Notes under the pieces: generated by a model
Told to the model about the DNA's origin: nothing
Seen by the model: only the letters and a program-made list of their open reading frames with translations
The model's database searches: none
Shown: positions 1-11,704 of the stretch, in pieces
How the letters are laid out: every line of letters begins with the position of its first letter
Numbering within the stretch: the first letter of the stretch is position 1
Position numbers and translations under genes: made by a program
Assembly (NCBI GenBank): GCA_030704615.1
Contig: CM060731.1
Location: forward strand, 27,652,001 to 27,716,000
From: Takakia lepidozioides
Taxonomy: Eukaryota; Streptophyta; Takakiopsida; Takakiales; Takakiaceae
DNA: 64,000 nt
Reading direction: 5' to 3'

Positions 1-96
1 TTTATAACATTCAAGTTACCATTCCCGTGAAATGCTGGCCATGATGTACCCTTCAGGCTTCAAGAGGGGAGACAGAAAGAGGGTTTGCAAGTATAC

Positions 97-3000
97 CAAG
101 ATGAGATCAACAGCTGGAAGAAACTCCACTTGATGTGTGACTAAAATTACAGTCTTCTTTTTTAGGGCTCCCATCACACAATCCTGCAGCAGTCACCCCA
201 GAGACGTCAGAAGTTGACACTTTGATCGAAAGAGAGACATCCTCAATGAAAAGCTGCTTTGTGTCCTCCATGGATTTCCTCAAACGCAAGGAGATCATAA
301 CAGCCGCCATATCAATGACACTCCCCACCAAAGGGCTTTGACCATTAAAAGAGGACAGATTTGAAGTGAGAACAAACGTAATTCAAGTAGAGGATGGACC
401 TTAAAGAGAGTTGCTGCTGTGTGCGCATCGACAGCACTAAAGGGGTCATCTAGCAAGTAAATGCCAGCATCACTATAAACAGCCCGAGCCAATTGAATTC
501 TCTGCTTTTGTCCCCCACTCATGTTGATACCCCTCTCTCCTATTTCTGTCTGGTCGCCAAATGGGAAGCCATTTATGTCTTGGTCCAAGGCAGAAGCCTT
601 GATGGCAGACTGGTAACGAGCTTTATCCATGGGTAACCCAAAGAGGATGTTCATTTGTATAGTTCCGCCCTGGATCCATGCTGACTGAGCCACATAGGCA
701 ATACTGCCGGACACATTCACCTGCCACAAAAGATAACAAACAACATTTCGTGAGCGTTTTCTAATCATGGTTTCTCACCATATTTACAGTACTGTAAATG
801 AGATTTAAGCAAGAATCACAGGATAAAGAAAAACATGGATAAAAAAGCCACCCCCCAGCTCCCCTGCATGTCTCTCGGGCCTTGCATTGATATCTCCAAG
901 CCTACATTGAGCAAGTCTCTACTAAATCATCTGCTACAAGAGCTTTGACCTAATCAGCACGGTCAACTTTATAGCTCTATGATTGTCCCTCGGTGGACCC
1001 TCTATCTTTGAAGAAGCTGAAGGAACCTATGCAGAAGACTTACAGTTCCTGAAATCTTTGAGATCTCTCCCATGATCGAGTTAAGCAGTGTCGACTTCCC
1101 AGACCCAACTGCCCCACACACTGCCACATGATCACCATGCTTGATTTGCAAATGTATATCGCGAAGAGTGGGTTTGAGTGCTTTTGGGTCCCAGCTCAAA
1201 ACGCCATCTCGAATATCTACTGCATACTCTTCACTGGGCTCTCGGTTCACAGCATCGCTCTCCAGTTCATCATCTCCCAAAAATATCCTCAGCCGTTCGA
1301 GCGACACTTGGACCTGGATAATCATCGCAAGGAGCTCAGGGACAACTCGAATAGGCTCTTGGACTATGCGAAATGCAGCGAGGCTTGTGAATACTACAGC
1401 TGGAGTGAGTTTGTGGCCAAGACTAATATACGCTGCAAAGGTCATGGATGACACCAGTACTGGGGTCATCCAGTATAAAGTTGTCCCAAAAGACCGCCTG
1501 TATAGATATGATGAGAGCCAATGGAACTCATGCTGGCGAAGCTCCGTTAATTTTCCTTTGAAGCTGTTTTCCCAGGCCTGCAGGGCAGTTCATTGTATGT
1601 GAAAGTACGATTGACATTGAAAGTACGATTGAAAGTACAAGTGAATACATTCTGGCCTAGAACAATACAAATTGTTGCCAATGATGCATGGACGCACAAA
1701 AGGGGAGAATGTGTTCAATTTTACAAACAGATGCCATTGCCTTTGCATTTTGCTCCAGCAATACATGATCGTCTGAGTTGGCTGGCAATCTAAGTAAGAA
1801 ACTGCCATAGATGTGCCGCACTTGACGCAAAACACAAAATAAGAAGTTGAGTGGTGGGCGGAGGAAATGTTGAAACAAAATTCCATCGTCGGAGTATACA
1901 AACAATTACCACCCTGAGTCCAGAAGTAAAAAGTTCAAGGCCACAGTACAGAGAGAAAGAAGGAGCAAGAGACTCGAAAACAGTTGAGAGATGGTCAAAG
2001 ATTCTTGTTGGATCTCAAAATTTAGACAATCAGTGAGTCTAAGCTCTGGAGGAAGAGCTTACCTGCAGCTTGATAATCTTCATACTGTTGAGGATTTCAG
2101 TTGATGCACGCAGGCGATCATCCTGGGCTCCCATTAAACGGACCTGTGATTTTTGCAAGGCCCGCGCCAATGGCATGTTGCAAGCAATTGTGATGGCAAT
2201 AATTGCAAGGCCAGCAATGGTAGCCCAGCCAAGGGTATAAAACAGAAGAACTGAAGCTATCACAATTTGAAGGGGAGTTGTCCAGACTTGATGGAGGTAC
2301 CAGGGAAACTCGCCCAACCGATAGGCGTCCACAGCCAAGTAATTGACAATCTCTCCCGCTGCATGCCTTTGCCTCCCCAAGCTTGAGAGCCTGCTTGTTT
2401 GTAGGTGATTCAAGAAGCAGACACATTAGAGGTGTTCACCCGATACATCATACCAGAGAAGACAGACAGGAACTTTCCACCTCTGTTAAAAGCCCATACA
2501 GCTTTTATAAGAGAGAAAGCGTGACTTACCTTGCAAAATACAGAGAGAAATGAAATGAACTGAAATGAAATGGTACTTTGTAACATCCGCGGAAAGCTCA
2601 AAGAGCTTATGGGACAAAATGGGAAAAAAACATGAGAGAGGAAACAAAACCAGAGCCAAAAAACTACGAGAGAGGGCCCCCAACAAGGCTCAAGCAGCCT
2701 AAAAGCAACTATTGCTCAAGGTTTTGTCTAAGAGTCAACACCTCGTGCAGATAAAGAAGGAAAGAAGGAAACTTTATCATTGAAAGGAGTAAGAGAGACC
2801 GAGGTGGACAAATGATTGCAGTCCCTGTTTGGTTTATTGTACAGTAGGTACTGTACCTGAGCTGTTTCTGATATGTTGCTCCAACAATGGCTGAACGAAG
2901 CCGCATTCCAACTATCCGGGAGCCAGCATACCAGTGACGCTGGAAAATAGACTCCAATATTTTACACACAAAGAGGGCCGCAACGAGAGTGTAACCTTCA

Positions 3001-5098
3001 TACTTAAATAAAATGTCTCCAGCTTCATAATCAATAAAAAGACGTAGAATTAAGGGCCCGGAAGCTAATACAAGACTCTTTCCAAGGGCAAAAAAGCCAG
3101 TCCTCAAAAGAGATCGCCAATACACGGAAGCAAGGGCCCTGAAGACGGACTGAGTTTTTGCAGGGTCTTTCTTCTTCTGTAATTCCCAGGCCTCCAAAAA
3201 AGCCTCACAAGCTGTCTTTGATTGATTCCTGGCATCGAGGAGGGGAATATCTCTCTGTTGCAAGGGCCGTTGGTAGCCTATCTTAAGTAACGGACCCAGC
3301 CAGCTGAATGTGATGAAAGAGAAGAGCCCAGCAGTTGCAGATGGTGTCTCTGTGGTGTCCTTCGACACAGGAGCCAGAGAAGTCAACAGAGGCTCCGACA
3401 GACTGCTTGGTTCAAGAGCTACCCATCTCTCCCCCCTTACTGCGCATGCCAAGAGTAGACAGGAGACCGGCCAGGAGGCTATGACAATATAGACTTCCAC
3501 AGATATCTCAGTTGTGCCTCGGATGAGATCTAGGAGGGACAGAAGCAAGGTGAGACTTGCAAGCAAGAATGTGAGTATCCACCAGATGTATGCAACCTGC
3601 TTAGTCGGATTGCGTAGCCGGATCCTCAAAGAAATTGCTATAGTAATCCATGCCACCCCTTGCACCAACAGATGCAGCCACTCGTGTGCAGGACTGATAC
3701 TTCCCGTGACAAGCACATAGATGGCAGCTCCCACATTTCCCAACCCTGTAATCCCAGAGAGTAAAGCGGTAACATTATATAGAATTGACCCAACTTCAAA
3801 CGTCTGCAGAAGCTCAGTGCCTGTTAAGGCCCCTGGTGGAATGCTGTTGGACACAGCCAGGAAGAGAAAGAATGCCAGGAGGAGGAGGATCTGGGCGAGA
3901 CAGACAATGGCATCCCGGATACATGTTGTGAGTGGGCCTGTAGTCAGCCAAAGGCTGTTCCCCACCAATTGTATGAAAGGGATGCAGGGGGAGTCCCCAA
4001 GGCAAGCTTGCTTTCCCGCCGATGATACGCTCCCATCACAGAACCACGACCATGGACCTACACATACAAGCGTCCAAAGGTTTAACAATTGTATCAATGA
4101 TGGGAGTGTTCATTCAAACTAACCAAAACCCTTCATGAGGTCTTCGCTTTTCAAACTCTCTCAAGGTTCGAGCCTCTCCTACTGAACACTAGAGATACAA
4201 TGCCAGGTGGAATGAGTATTCTCATGAACGCGCTTGAGAGAGGCGAGTTTTGCTCGTCAGGGCAATAGGTCGTTCCATATGAATGACTCGGTAGTACTTA
4301 CCAGAAAAGAAAGGGGAGAGCAAAGGGTGGATGTCAGGCACCTGCAGCCACCTGGCGTGCGGCCATAGCCCAAGACATTGAAGTAGACTCCGTCATGCGC
4401 TGAGACGCGCTGGGCAATCTGTCAATCACAAGCGGTCAATCTGTGATCATCTGTCAATCCAGAGACAGTACCCAGTTTAGTAAGAGAGGACAGGCGAGTC
4501 ATAAACAAGGGAAGATCTTCCCAAGGTTGTTCTCTTAAGAATTTTAACATTGCACGGGAGGTCCTGGCTAGTCAATGAAGCCATCCTAGCTGGGTGGCAA
4601 TCTCAGTATGGAACTGCCATAGCTTTCTCGCAGATCGCACTGTATTGGCTTTGCGGCTGGTTTCAAGCTCACCTAATTCCTCGGGCTGCAACCGTGCTGT
4701 ATTTCTTTGAGCATCGCGGCATTCACAGAGGACCATGAGAAAGAATTGATATCAGAGGTTATTCATTACAATTTTAATACACCCACCGATAACCCACAAG
4801 GTAGATCTTTTACCGCACCAAAAGACTCCCTAGAGCTCTCCTCTAAATCATCCAATGAGTTCAAACCGATCACGAATTCCCTCGTTAGAACCTCAGCTCG
4901 TGCCAGAAGAATGAGTTACACTGCGAATTGAGCGAAGATCCCGGATAGAGAAAGTTTTTTCGTTTGTTAAACCCACGACTCTTTCACTGACCTACACTTC
5001 GTCTCTGTACAGAACGAGGTGAGAACATCTTGGTGTGCACTGCTGGCTAGATAGTGCATTTGAAGACACGAAAAGTTCTTACCTCCAATTACTCGCAT
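97..5098 (-). CDS. ABCC-type (MRP) ABC transporter, 5' part of gene, partial at left edge
   Basis: Full-size ABC transporter of subfamily C, whose members move glutathione and other organic-anion conjugates across vacuolar or plasma membranes. Six coding exons join in phase: 5083-5098, 2857-4057, 2063-2390, 1044-1577, 400-720 and 97-183 (829 codons); the rest lies beyond position 1. Residues ~6-230 contain the hydrophobic TMD0 helices, followed by TMD1, with the family motif HAAGEIVNY in exon 3. NBD1 has Walker [10 protein letters not shown] (~670), signature SGGQKQR (~761), Walker B IYLLDDP (~785) and H-loop THQ (~816). The first coding exon is only 16 nt (M-R-V-I-G-G). I chose it because the long exon has no usable ATG before a TAG acceptor at 4058-4059 and the phase fits exactly; it is the least certain piece. 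Intron 2391-2856 holds a LINE-tail repeat. Substrate and orthologue cannot be told. Confidence 0.9.
2515..2706 (-). repeat. LINE 3'-tail repeat with (CATTT)n end, in ABCC intron
   Basis: On the minus strand this segment reads ...CCCATAAGCTCTTTGAGC, then TTTCCGCGGATGTTACAAAG, then a run of CATTT units. The same consensus recurs at about 27765, 28975, 29195, 30290, 62925 and 63015. The 27.8-kb copy continues directly from LINE coding sequence, so I read this as a short 5'-truncated LINE 3' end. It lies wholly within ABCC intron 2391-2856, in the sense orientation of the host gene. Confidence 0.7.
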
Positions 5099-5556
5099 GC
5101 TCCAGCCTCAAAACTTGAACCAGGATTCTGGTGGCACTCCTGCAAAGTTTCTCCCCCTTTCTAGACCAGACACAACCGTTCTCTAGGGACTACAAAGATT
5201 CAAAACTCGGTAGTAGATTATTTGCTGGCTTGCGGTGGATTCAAACTCTACCTCTTCATTCTCTCTAGAACAAGATTACAGCTCTCTCTCTCTCTCTCAC
5301 TCTGCATTTTCAGGGCATTTGCTCTATTTAAAACTATGATATCTCACAAGCAACGAGAAACAGCTTACCTTTGTGACTCATCAAGTCAAGTCTGCAAATG
5401 CTTTGTACATGCAGTAACCTTCTGAAGCGCTATATCTCCAAAACCAACTCCTCGCTGTAAAGTGTCAGTCTACTGGGCTCCTAAACCTGGGCAGCTTCTT
5501 TCCAAGTCGGAGAGCGAGCAGACGCCAAGCGATGACTGGGCTGCTGCTCCAATCCC

Positions 5557-5566
5557 CTTTATATAT
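5557..5566 (-). promoter_or_regulatory. Possible TATA box of the ABCC gene
   Basis: The minus strand reads AATATATAAAGGGG here, about 460 bases upstream of the proposed ABCC start codon, with CT-rich sequence (a (CT)n run at ~5280-5300) between them. This would give a 5' UTR of roughly 430 bases, possibly with a leader intron. The motif is generic; position and strand are the only support. Confidence 0.3.
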
Positions 5567-6170
5567 TGCACTTTCACAGTACGTGTACCTCCCTGTCCCA
5601 CCTGTCCCATCCCTGCACCCTCCCTCCTTCCTTGTCCTCTTGCCTCCGACTCCTTCTCCCATTCACCCTCCCTTAGTCCACACCGGACACTTCAACATTC
5701 CGATGGCTAAACCCCTCGCCACATTCTCGCTAAACTCTTCCTTAATGTTGGCAGCACACATTGTGCACGTGACTTGACATCATTGCCTCCATTTGCACTC
5801 CTGTCGGGCCTCTGCCCCTCTCCCCTCCCGACTCCCTCTCTCTCTAGAGTCTAGACTCTCCCTGTCTCTCCCTCTGTCTCCCAGTGCAAAGCTGGATTAA
5901 AACATGGAGCCATCAAGGCCCCCTGCCACGAGCACGTGTGGAAGTGCCCATAAATTGTAATGATACTACTCATCATGGATACACAACGTGATAATGACTC
6001 ACCGTCTCTCACTGAATGACAATCTAAGTTGTTATTCTTTCAAATGATATATATATATATATGTATTGTCTTAAAGAACAGGGGACGGAGGCCCTGGATA
6101 AAAAAATTCTTAAAGGAAGGGAATCACACCTGGGAGCGACAGCTCACAAATCAGGCACTCCAAGTTCCAC
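5567..6170. other. Intergenic, low-complexity, no gene seen
   Basis: CT-rich and C-rich stretches (5590-5880) and an (AT)n run at about 6049-6062. The ORFs here are short and compositionally driven. No gene or RNA is recognised. Confidence 0.5.
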
Positions 6171-6179
6171 TGTAAGCTC

Positions 6180-6320
6180 GCCGTGAAGGCGAGCTTTTGG
6201 GGCGGGGGGAGAAGAACATACTTATAATTACATACATACCACATAACCCGAGAATGGAGCAGGATTCGACCCAGAATCATCTGGGTGGCACTCAGTGCAC
6301 TATCCAACTGAGCTACTGAC
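6180..6320 (-). mobile_element. tRNA-headed SINE-like element, copy 1
   Basis: The minus strand has an A-box-like TAGCTCAGTTGG (6303-6314) and, about 30 bases on, a B-box-like GGGTCGAATCC (6262-6272), the internal RNA polymerase III promoter layout of a tRNA. Both are embedded in text shared with the second copy at 12.7 kb (TTGGAT.G.GCA.TGAGTGCC, GATTCTGGGT, CCTGCTCC, then TTCTCCCCC). No acceptor stem closes, so it is not a working tRNA gene. The downstream end is unclear; a perfect hairpin (AAGCTCGCC/GGCGAGCTT) lies at 6174-6195. Confidence 0.6.
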
Positions 6321-6559
6321 TTGAGCTACAGTTGAACTGAGCTACTGATGACTGGTCGTCGTATCTTGTATCTTCCCCTTTTCAGTCCATATCAAAGAAT
6401 CATCATGTAGGTCATCAATATAGAGGGAAATTCGACACTTCTTTTTATATAAATGTAGTCTAACTTCATAAAGTGCTCCGAAACACTCGCCGGGTGCTTG
6501 GCACTTGCCGTTGAATTTGTCTTTGGACTGCCGGAAACAGAACCTCCAAAGCACTCACA

Positions 6560-7612
6560 TATGTTTCCCCACTCCTCCTCGGCTAAACCTTGAGTTTGAG
6601 TTTAGGCAGGGAGAGCGACCTGGCCTTCTGAAGTTCTGCCTGCCTGGCTGGCCTGCAGCAGCAAGCTAGCCTAGGATGGGGCCCGCTCTGCCACGCCATC
6701 GCTGCTCGCTGTGCACGCTGCAACCCAATGCAACACGGCACTTGCCCTCAACCGTCCAATTTTACTCGGACTGTAAATAACTGCTTCTCTTGAGCACAAC
6801 ACTCTCATCAGTCGCTGGATACGCGCTCTGTCCCCTTCCTGAATTCCACCAAAGTAAACTTGTTACCTTGTCACTGTGTTAAGTTACCCTCACACTGTCG
6901 TCTGAGGGTGGTGAGAGCCCAATCTGATGCGCTCGCAGATCCCTGACAGTACCTTGCCTAATTTGGTGTACAAACGAGCTGGACCTCCAGTTGTCCGCCA
7001 GCGTGTGGCCCTCGTGCACCAGGATATCAACTGCGTAACTAACCCCTACAAATTCCCTTTTTTACTTGGTTACCTTCTCAGACGGGAAGTTTCAGGAACC
7101 TTACGCCAGGCCCTAGGGCCTTACAATATTCGAAAGGTGACAATTGGGGGGGTGTGCCCATGAGGGACACGTGGGTTTTTACTTGTGTTGAGGGCAGCTG
7201 ATGAGGCCCTTCCACGGTCTTGGAGTCACAAGCTTAAATTATTTGCTTGATCATCCGCGTCCGTTCCCCTTGTTTTTCAAATTGATACGTGTACCCCAAG
7301 CACAAGATTTTGATCTGCTTGGGGTGCGTACCACCTGGGGTACATATCCGGAAACCAGAGCAGCGACCGTCCTACCCTACCCTTTGACACGTGTGATAAG
7401 GGAGTGCAAAGGTACGGAGAAATGAGAATCTGTCGGGTATACTGACCTTTTGGCTCCGTCAAACCGCGGAAAGCCTGTGCGAGGAGGGCACTCAAAGAGT
7501 GATGACTCAGCCCATGTCGGCAGCAGTGTGAAAGTTGGTGCGTATCGCGGCTGTTGAGTAATAATTATTAACGGAGTTTAGCAACGTGGGAGGCTTGTGG
7601 GTGACTGGGCGG
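6560..7612. other. Intergenic, no gene seen
   Basis: No ORF with recognisable family similarity, no RNA gene and no clear repeat boundary. The stretch is slightly more GC-rich than its neighbours. Confidence 0.4.
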
Positions 7613-7711
7613 CTGTCAAATCCCCACAGTATCCGCATGCGGGCAAGGGAGAGCAGGAGTAGATGGCGGAGAGGGCAGCGCTGGTCTGTTCAAGGGGGGT
7701 GGATTTGACAG
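7613..7711. mobile_element. Small foldback element, TIR CTGTCAAATCCCCAC
   Basis: A 99-bp segment starts with CTGTCAAATCCCCAC and ends with GTGGATTTGACAG, its near reverse complement. It is flanked by CGG on both sides (7610-7612 and 7712-7714), a possible 3-bp target-site duplication. A second pair with the same termini lies at 8542-8782. The superfamily is uncertain. Confidence 0.45.
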
Positions 7712-7816
7712 CGGATCCACCACGTATATCTGGCCACACCAGTAACAGTAAGGCTCCCGTGCACGCCATAAACTCCTATCAAATGTATTAGCGCCCCCCC
7801 ACATCTTAAATCACAT

Positions 7817-7887
7817 TAGTTTTTCCTTACTTTAAATAAATTTTTACAGGGCTACAATCCCCTTGTTCTCTTTATTTATTTATTTAA
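7817..7887 (+). mobile_element. 3' end fragment of an L1-type LINE
   Basis: The sequence TTTTTCCTTAC..AATAAATTTTT followed by CAGGGCTACAATCCCC matches the 3' end of the L1 element at 61.27-61.34 kb almost base for base. It then runs into a TTTA-rich tail. No coding sequence precedes it, so it is a heavily 5'-truncated copy. Confidence 0.6.
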
Positions 7888-8541
7888 ACAATTGCAGAAA
7901 GTCCTAGGTGCAGGACTTTACCTCACGTAAAACAGTCAAAATATTTTTTGAACCGTCAATGTCTTTCTGGACGGTTCAGATCTGATTATGGCGATAAGCC
8001 CATGGGCTTCACCCGGTAACCACGAAGGCAACACCTAGGGAAATTACGAAATTCAAGGCCCTCCGAAAATACACTGGAAAAATATTTGGAGGTTTTTACA
8101 TCCAGTGTAATCCATTTGGTACATGCCTTTATTCTGAATATTGTTTTCTTTTTTTCCTTTTTATTTTAAAGAATAGGGGGATTGGAGCCCTGATTAACTT
8201 TATTATAATGTGTATTATTTCTTCTTCATGTCTCATCCTTTCAAACAATATATATATATGTTAGGAGCCTGACTTCGCTTACATGGATCCGTTAAAACGT
8301 GCCACCTGTTATACAATCACTTTTTCTAACCTGCCACCTCGATTTTCTCGCCACATGGGTGCTGGGCCCAATTTACATGTGGCCCCTGTGGCGATTCTGG
8401 AAAATGAAAAAAATGAAAAAAACATTGTATGTAGAATGCCATAAATATCAGCTACCTAGTACGGCGTATACATCAGGTAAGTAGGAGTTTAAGTGGCTCG
8501 TGGGGATTACCCTTACGAGTCGCCAAGGGTGGCCGGGCATT
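7888..8541. other. Intergenic, no gene seen
   Basis: AT-rich stretch with a short (AT)n run near 8251. The text TTAAAGAA.AGGGG followed by GAGCCCTG near 8166-8195 resembles 6069-6100 (GAGGCCCTG), hinting at another dispersed repeat. Nothing coding is recognised. Confidence 0.35.
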
Positions 8542-8782
8542 CTGTCAAATCCCCACCCATTGCTCTGCGGCCCTCCCAGGCCGCGGGAGGGGAGGAGGGA
8601 TCCATTGCACGTTTCAATCATGTATGTAACCAACTTTGATAATTGTTGTTAATTAGAGCCCAGTGCAGGCAGTGGGGATGAACAGTAGAGCACGTTGCTC
8701 ACATTCACTGCACCCGTCCGCGCAGCAGACTTCAGTCTATTAAAAGCGTGCTCCTTTAGGGCAGGTGGTGGGGATTTGACAG
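8542..8782. mobile_element. Foldback element, second copy with TIR CTGTCAAATCCCCACC
   Basis: CTGTCAAATCCCCACC at 8542-8557 is matched by its exact reverse complement GGTGGGGATTTGACAG at 8767-8782, giving a 241-bp element with 16-bp perfect arms. No flanking duplication is visible. The arms are the same as those of 7613-7711 while the interiors differ in length, as in families of non-autonomous DNA transposons. Confidence 0.45.
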
Positions 8783-9086
8783 TGGGCCCACCCAACGTCT
8801 CCCCTCGTGCCACCCGTGTGGACTATCCCTCGTGCCAACAAAACTCCTATTGCCACCGACCTAATTACGTGAATGGACCTCGTGCACCTAGACGCGCGCT
8901 CACATAGGCAGGTAGGTACCATATTCATACCTGCCTAGCCTAGCCTTTGGCGAGCACGAGGAACGTGGCAGAGGCTCGAGGATTGAGAGGCCTGCCTCTG
9001 TCACACAGCGATGTCATCGTTGCTCCACGACCATGCTGACATGGCTCGAAATCCGACCAAACATTACTACAGTAAAAGCTTCAAAC
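8783..9086. other. Intergenic, no gene seen
   Basis: No recognisable gene, RNA or repeat boundary. Confidence 0.35.
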
Positions 9087-9570
9087 CAGTGTTGTTCTGG
9101 TATCAGGTTCAGGACATACCAGGCTGGTCCTGGTACCAGACGTTATACCAGTCTGGTCTATATAATGGTGGATGTATTTTTTTTCCAGATACTGGTGTGA
9201 GATACTGGTGTGAGTATGAGTATCACAACGACAACAGTCAGCTGGTACGAGATAACAATTCTGGTATCATTCCAAAGCCAACAAGTTTATCACATAGCAA
9301 GTGAAAACAAATACAATATAGATGAAGAAATTAATAGACATACGTACAAGTATGTAGGCATAAATTAGTATAGTACATATACCAGAGTAAATGAGGAAGA
9401 CGGCGGGGGAGTACTGGTATTGTGGCTGGTATGAAAAAACTGATACCAGCCTGGTCTGGTATATGACCAAGTATTCTCCCCAATGATACCAGATGGTCTG
9501 GTATCTGGTACCAGTGCACATATCAGTACTTTATATACCAGTCCTTCACCTATATACCAGACCAACTGCA
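9087..9570. mobile_element. CTGGTAT-rich hAT-like repeat, copy A
   Basis: Begins CAGTGTTGTTCTGGTAT, close to the hAT-type terminus at 49896. It is full of TACCAG/CTGGTA in both orientations and ends near ATACCAGACCAACTGCACTG, a degenerate inverted counterpart. From about 9105 to 9535 it aligns in the same orientation with 50670-51125. No clean target-site duplication was found. Confidence 0.55.
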
Positions 9571-10281
9571 CTGTATGCACCGTGCACCAGTGACTGGTAC
9601 AGAAACAAGAACAAAAAACAAAAACAAAAAAAGTTATATTCATGAAATTCGTTTGTTTTAACAATCGTACTTGCTCAAATGCTAAAATGCTCCATTGTTT
9701 GAATGTGGGAACAAAATATGTCAACCACTATCTAGTGCCTTGTACTAAAATGGAGATGAATTGTGTGTCTACAACAAAACCGTTATGAGCAGGTGGAAAT
9801 TGACAGCGTCCTATGACTAACTGCTCAGGTGCAGGGCCCAAATCTAACTACTAGTCTGGAGTGTTATAGTTTTGTGGCCGGGCAGTCTTGGGATGGTGAC
9901 CCATGTTTCCTTCGTGGCTTACATATGAAAGGGGGTTAGTTTTTACGTTTTTACCCTCCTCTGTAAACGGTCCTGAATTGTGAGCTCTCCATCTTGGAAA
10001 ACAAAAGGAAGTAGCAAATGGTGAAGGGCTCTATGGATTGGAAGCAACGTGAGGTGTGGTTACTGCTATAAATAGTGTTAACGTCTTAACTAGATCTTAT
10101 GCTACTTTACTGTGCACAAATTATAATTAATCAGTTTGTAGCATGTCAATACTTTCTAATTGACATGTCTCGACTCTCAACACACCCACAGGAATGTTTT
10201 GGAAGCAATAATAGTGTTGACACGTGTAAAGACAGTTGACCATATTTGGCCAATGACTTCAGTATGATGCATCCTTAGTAA
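9571..10281. other. Intergenic, no gene seen
   Basis: AT-rich. Short ORFs only. No family or repeat recognised. Confidence 0.35.
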
Positions 10282-10735
10282 GAGCATCCCCACCCTTCTC
10301 ACTGAAATGGCCCCTCTATGCCTATTTTTGGAGGGTTTGGTTCAGGACTATGGAAAGGTGTGTGAAGGGTTTTGCCCCTCCTAACGCCCCATACCCTATG
10401 TTCCCAGAGTTCCCAATGATGTTCTCAAGGCCCTTTATCATGTTCCCCACCTACTTCTTGCCTTCGTCATCCCCTTGTCGCAGCTCTTGTCTTCGGCTGG
10501 AAGGGAAGGCAGAGGCTGGGGAGCACGCTCCGACATGTCCATGGTCCGGACGACTCGGTTCAGGGACGACTACAGGGACTGAATATCGTGCACGGATTCA
10601 CTGAAAGAGAGGCGGTTCAGTGCCAGCCCGTATATGGTAGCGGGGCAAGGGTGTGATACGTTTGGCGACGATTTTGAACCTGTATACAAGAAGTACGGGT
10701 GCATGGGTCCATAGAGGCGTAGAGTGGGGATGCTC
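10282..10735. mobile_element. Tourist-like (PIF/Harbinger) MITE
   Basis: Termini GAGCATCCCCAC (10282-10293) and GTGGGGATGCTC (10724-10735) are perfect inverted repeats. The element is flanked on both sides by TAA (10279-10281 and 10736-10738), the 3-bp TWA target-site duplication typical of PIF/Harbinger. GAGCATC-type termini are characteristic of plant Tourist MITEs. The 454-bp length and absence of transposase motifs indicate a non-autonomous element; the 84-codon ORF inside it (10350-10604) has no recognisable similarity. Confidence 0.75.
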
Positions 10736-10738
10736 TAA

Positions 10739-11428
10739 GGGACAGAGTCAATAATGTATGAACTTAATAAACATAAGATGGTACTTCGGCCGGAACTATA
10801 ACGTAGGCTCCTCGTGCGTTGCCATCCCCTTTTGCCTTGGATTCACTATTAAATATTTTAAAATGTAGATGGTTGTCATTTAGTGTGGAGTCGTGTCAGT
10901 AAGGTGTTGGTGACGGAGGTACAAGATTTGAAGCTTGACCCTTGATTGGGTGAGCTTTGTGTCACCTTCTATGTCATCCCATTGTTAGCTTCCTCCTAGT
11001 GCATTTTATACTTGGTCAAATTTCATGGCACCAAGTGGGATTAATTGGAGTGATACTTTTCCATGTCACTTCAAATGATGGTGTCACTTCGGATGATGTC
11101 ACCCCAATTTTGCGGCACCCCAACCTGTGTCACTCTCAAGAGGGGGTGGGGAAAATTGGACATGCCATAAACATACGGTGTTGTTAGAGATTGTATGCAT
11201 GTGCATTTTTATTTTATTTTTATGTGCATTAAGTTCTCAATTATTCTTATTGTTCTCACGTTTCTTTCTTCAAAATACCTTTTTGATATACATATACGTT
11301 GTTGAGTGATGCCTCATGGCAGGGTTACTATGAAAGCGGGCATTATGATATTAGCATGTAGGACTCTGACAATCTGATATATATGAAGGAAGCCAGTTTG
11401 TTTGTTTTGTTTTGTTTTGTCACGTTGA
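10739..11428. other. Intergenic, no gene seen
   Basis: No recognisable gene. A short (TTTTG)n run lies at about 11399-11420. The GTCACTTC / GTCACCCC text at 11060-11140 recurs loosely, but no element ends could be set. Confidence 0.35.
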
Positions 11429-11622
11429 GATGTCCCAAACCCTAAGGCCCCAACGCTGGTCCTTGGTACCGTTAGAAAGCCCTCGACGAGAAGGGGTGCA
11501 TGGGCTTGGTCTCATAATTTTTGTACCTGCGGTGTGGGAGATGTGGAATTTCAAGTACTTTTGGTCGCCGGAAATTCACCAAAAAAGCAAAGTGGGCATT
11601 CTTGGGACAATGGTTGGAGCCT
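11429..11622 (+). repeat. 195-bp dispersed repeat, copy 1
   Basis: From AAGGCCCCAACGCTGGTCC to GGTTGGAGCCTCGACAGG this matches 52337-52533 with scattered substitutions and the same right-hand end. The 52-kb copy abuts, at that end, the broken reverse transcriptase of a gypsy element. The type of element is not recognised. Confidence 0.6.
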
Positions 11623-11704
11623 CGACAGGAGAGATATCAAAGAAAAGGTCTCTGGTTCAAATCTGGTTGTAGGCTATGTGGGAACATAATGATTAGATTT
11701 AGAT

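Noticed and set aside
10350-10604. 84-codon frame inside the Tourist-like MITE
   Set aside because: Not related to Harbinger transposase or its Myb-like partner; chance frame in a non-autonomous element.
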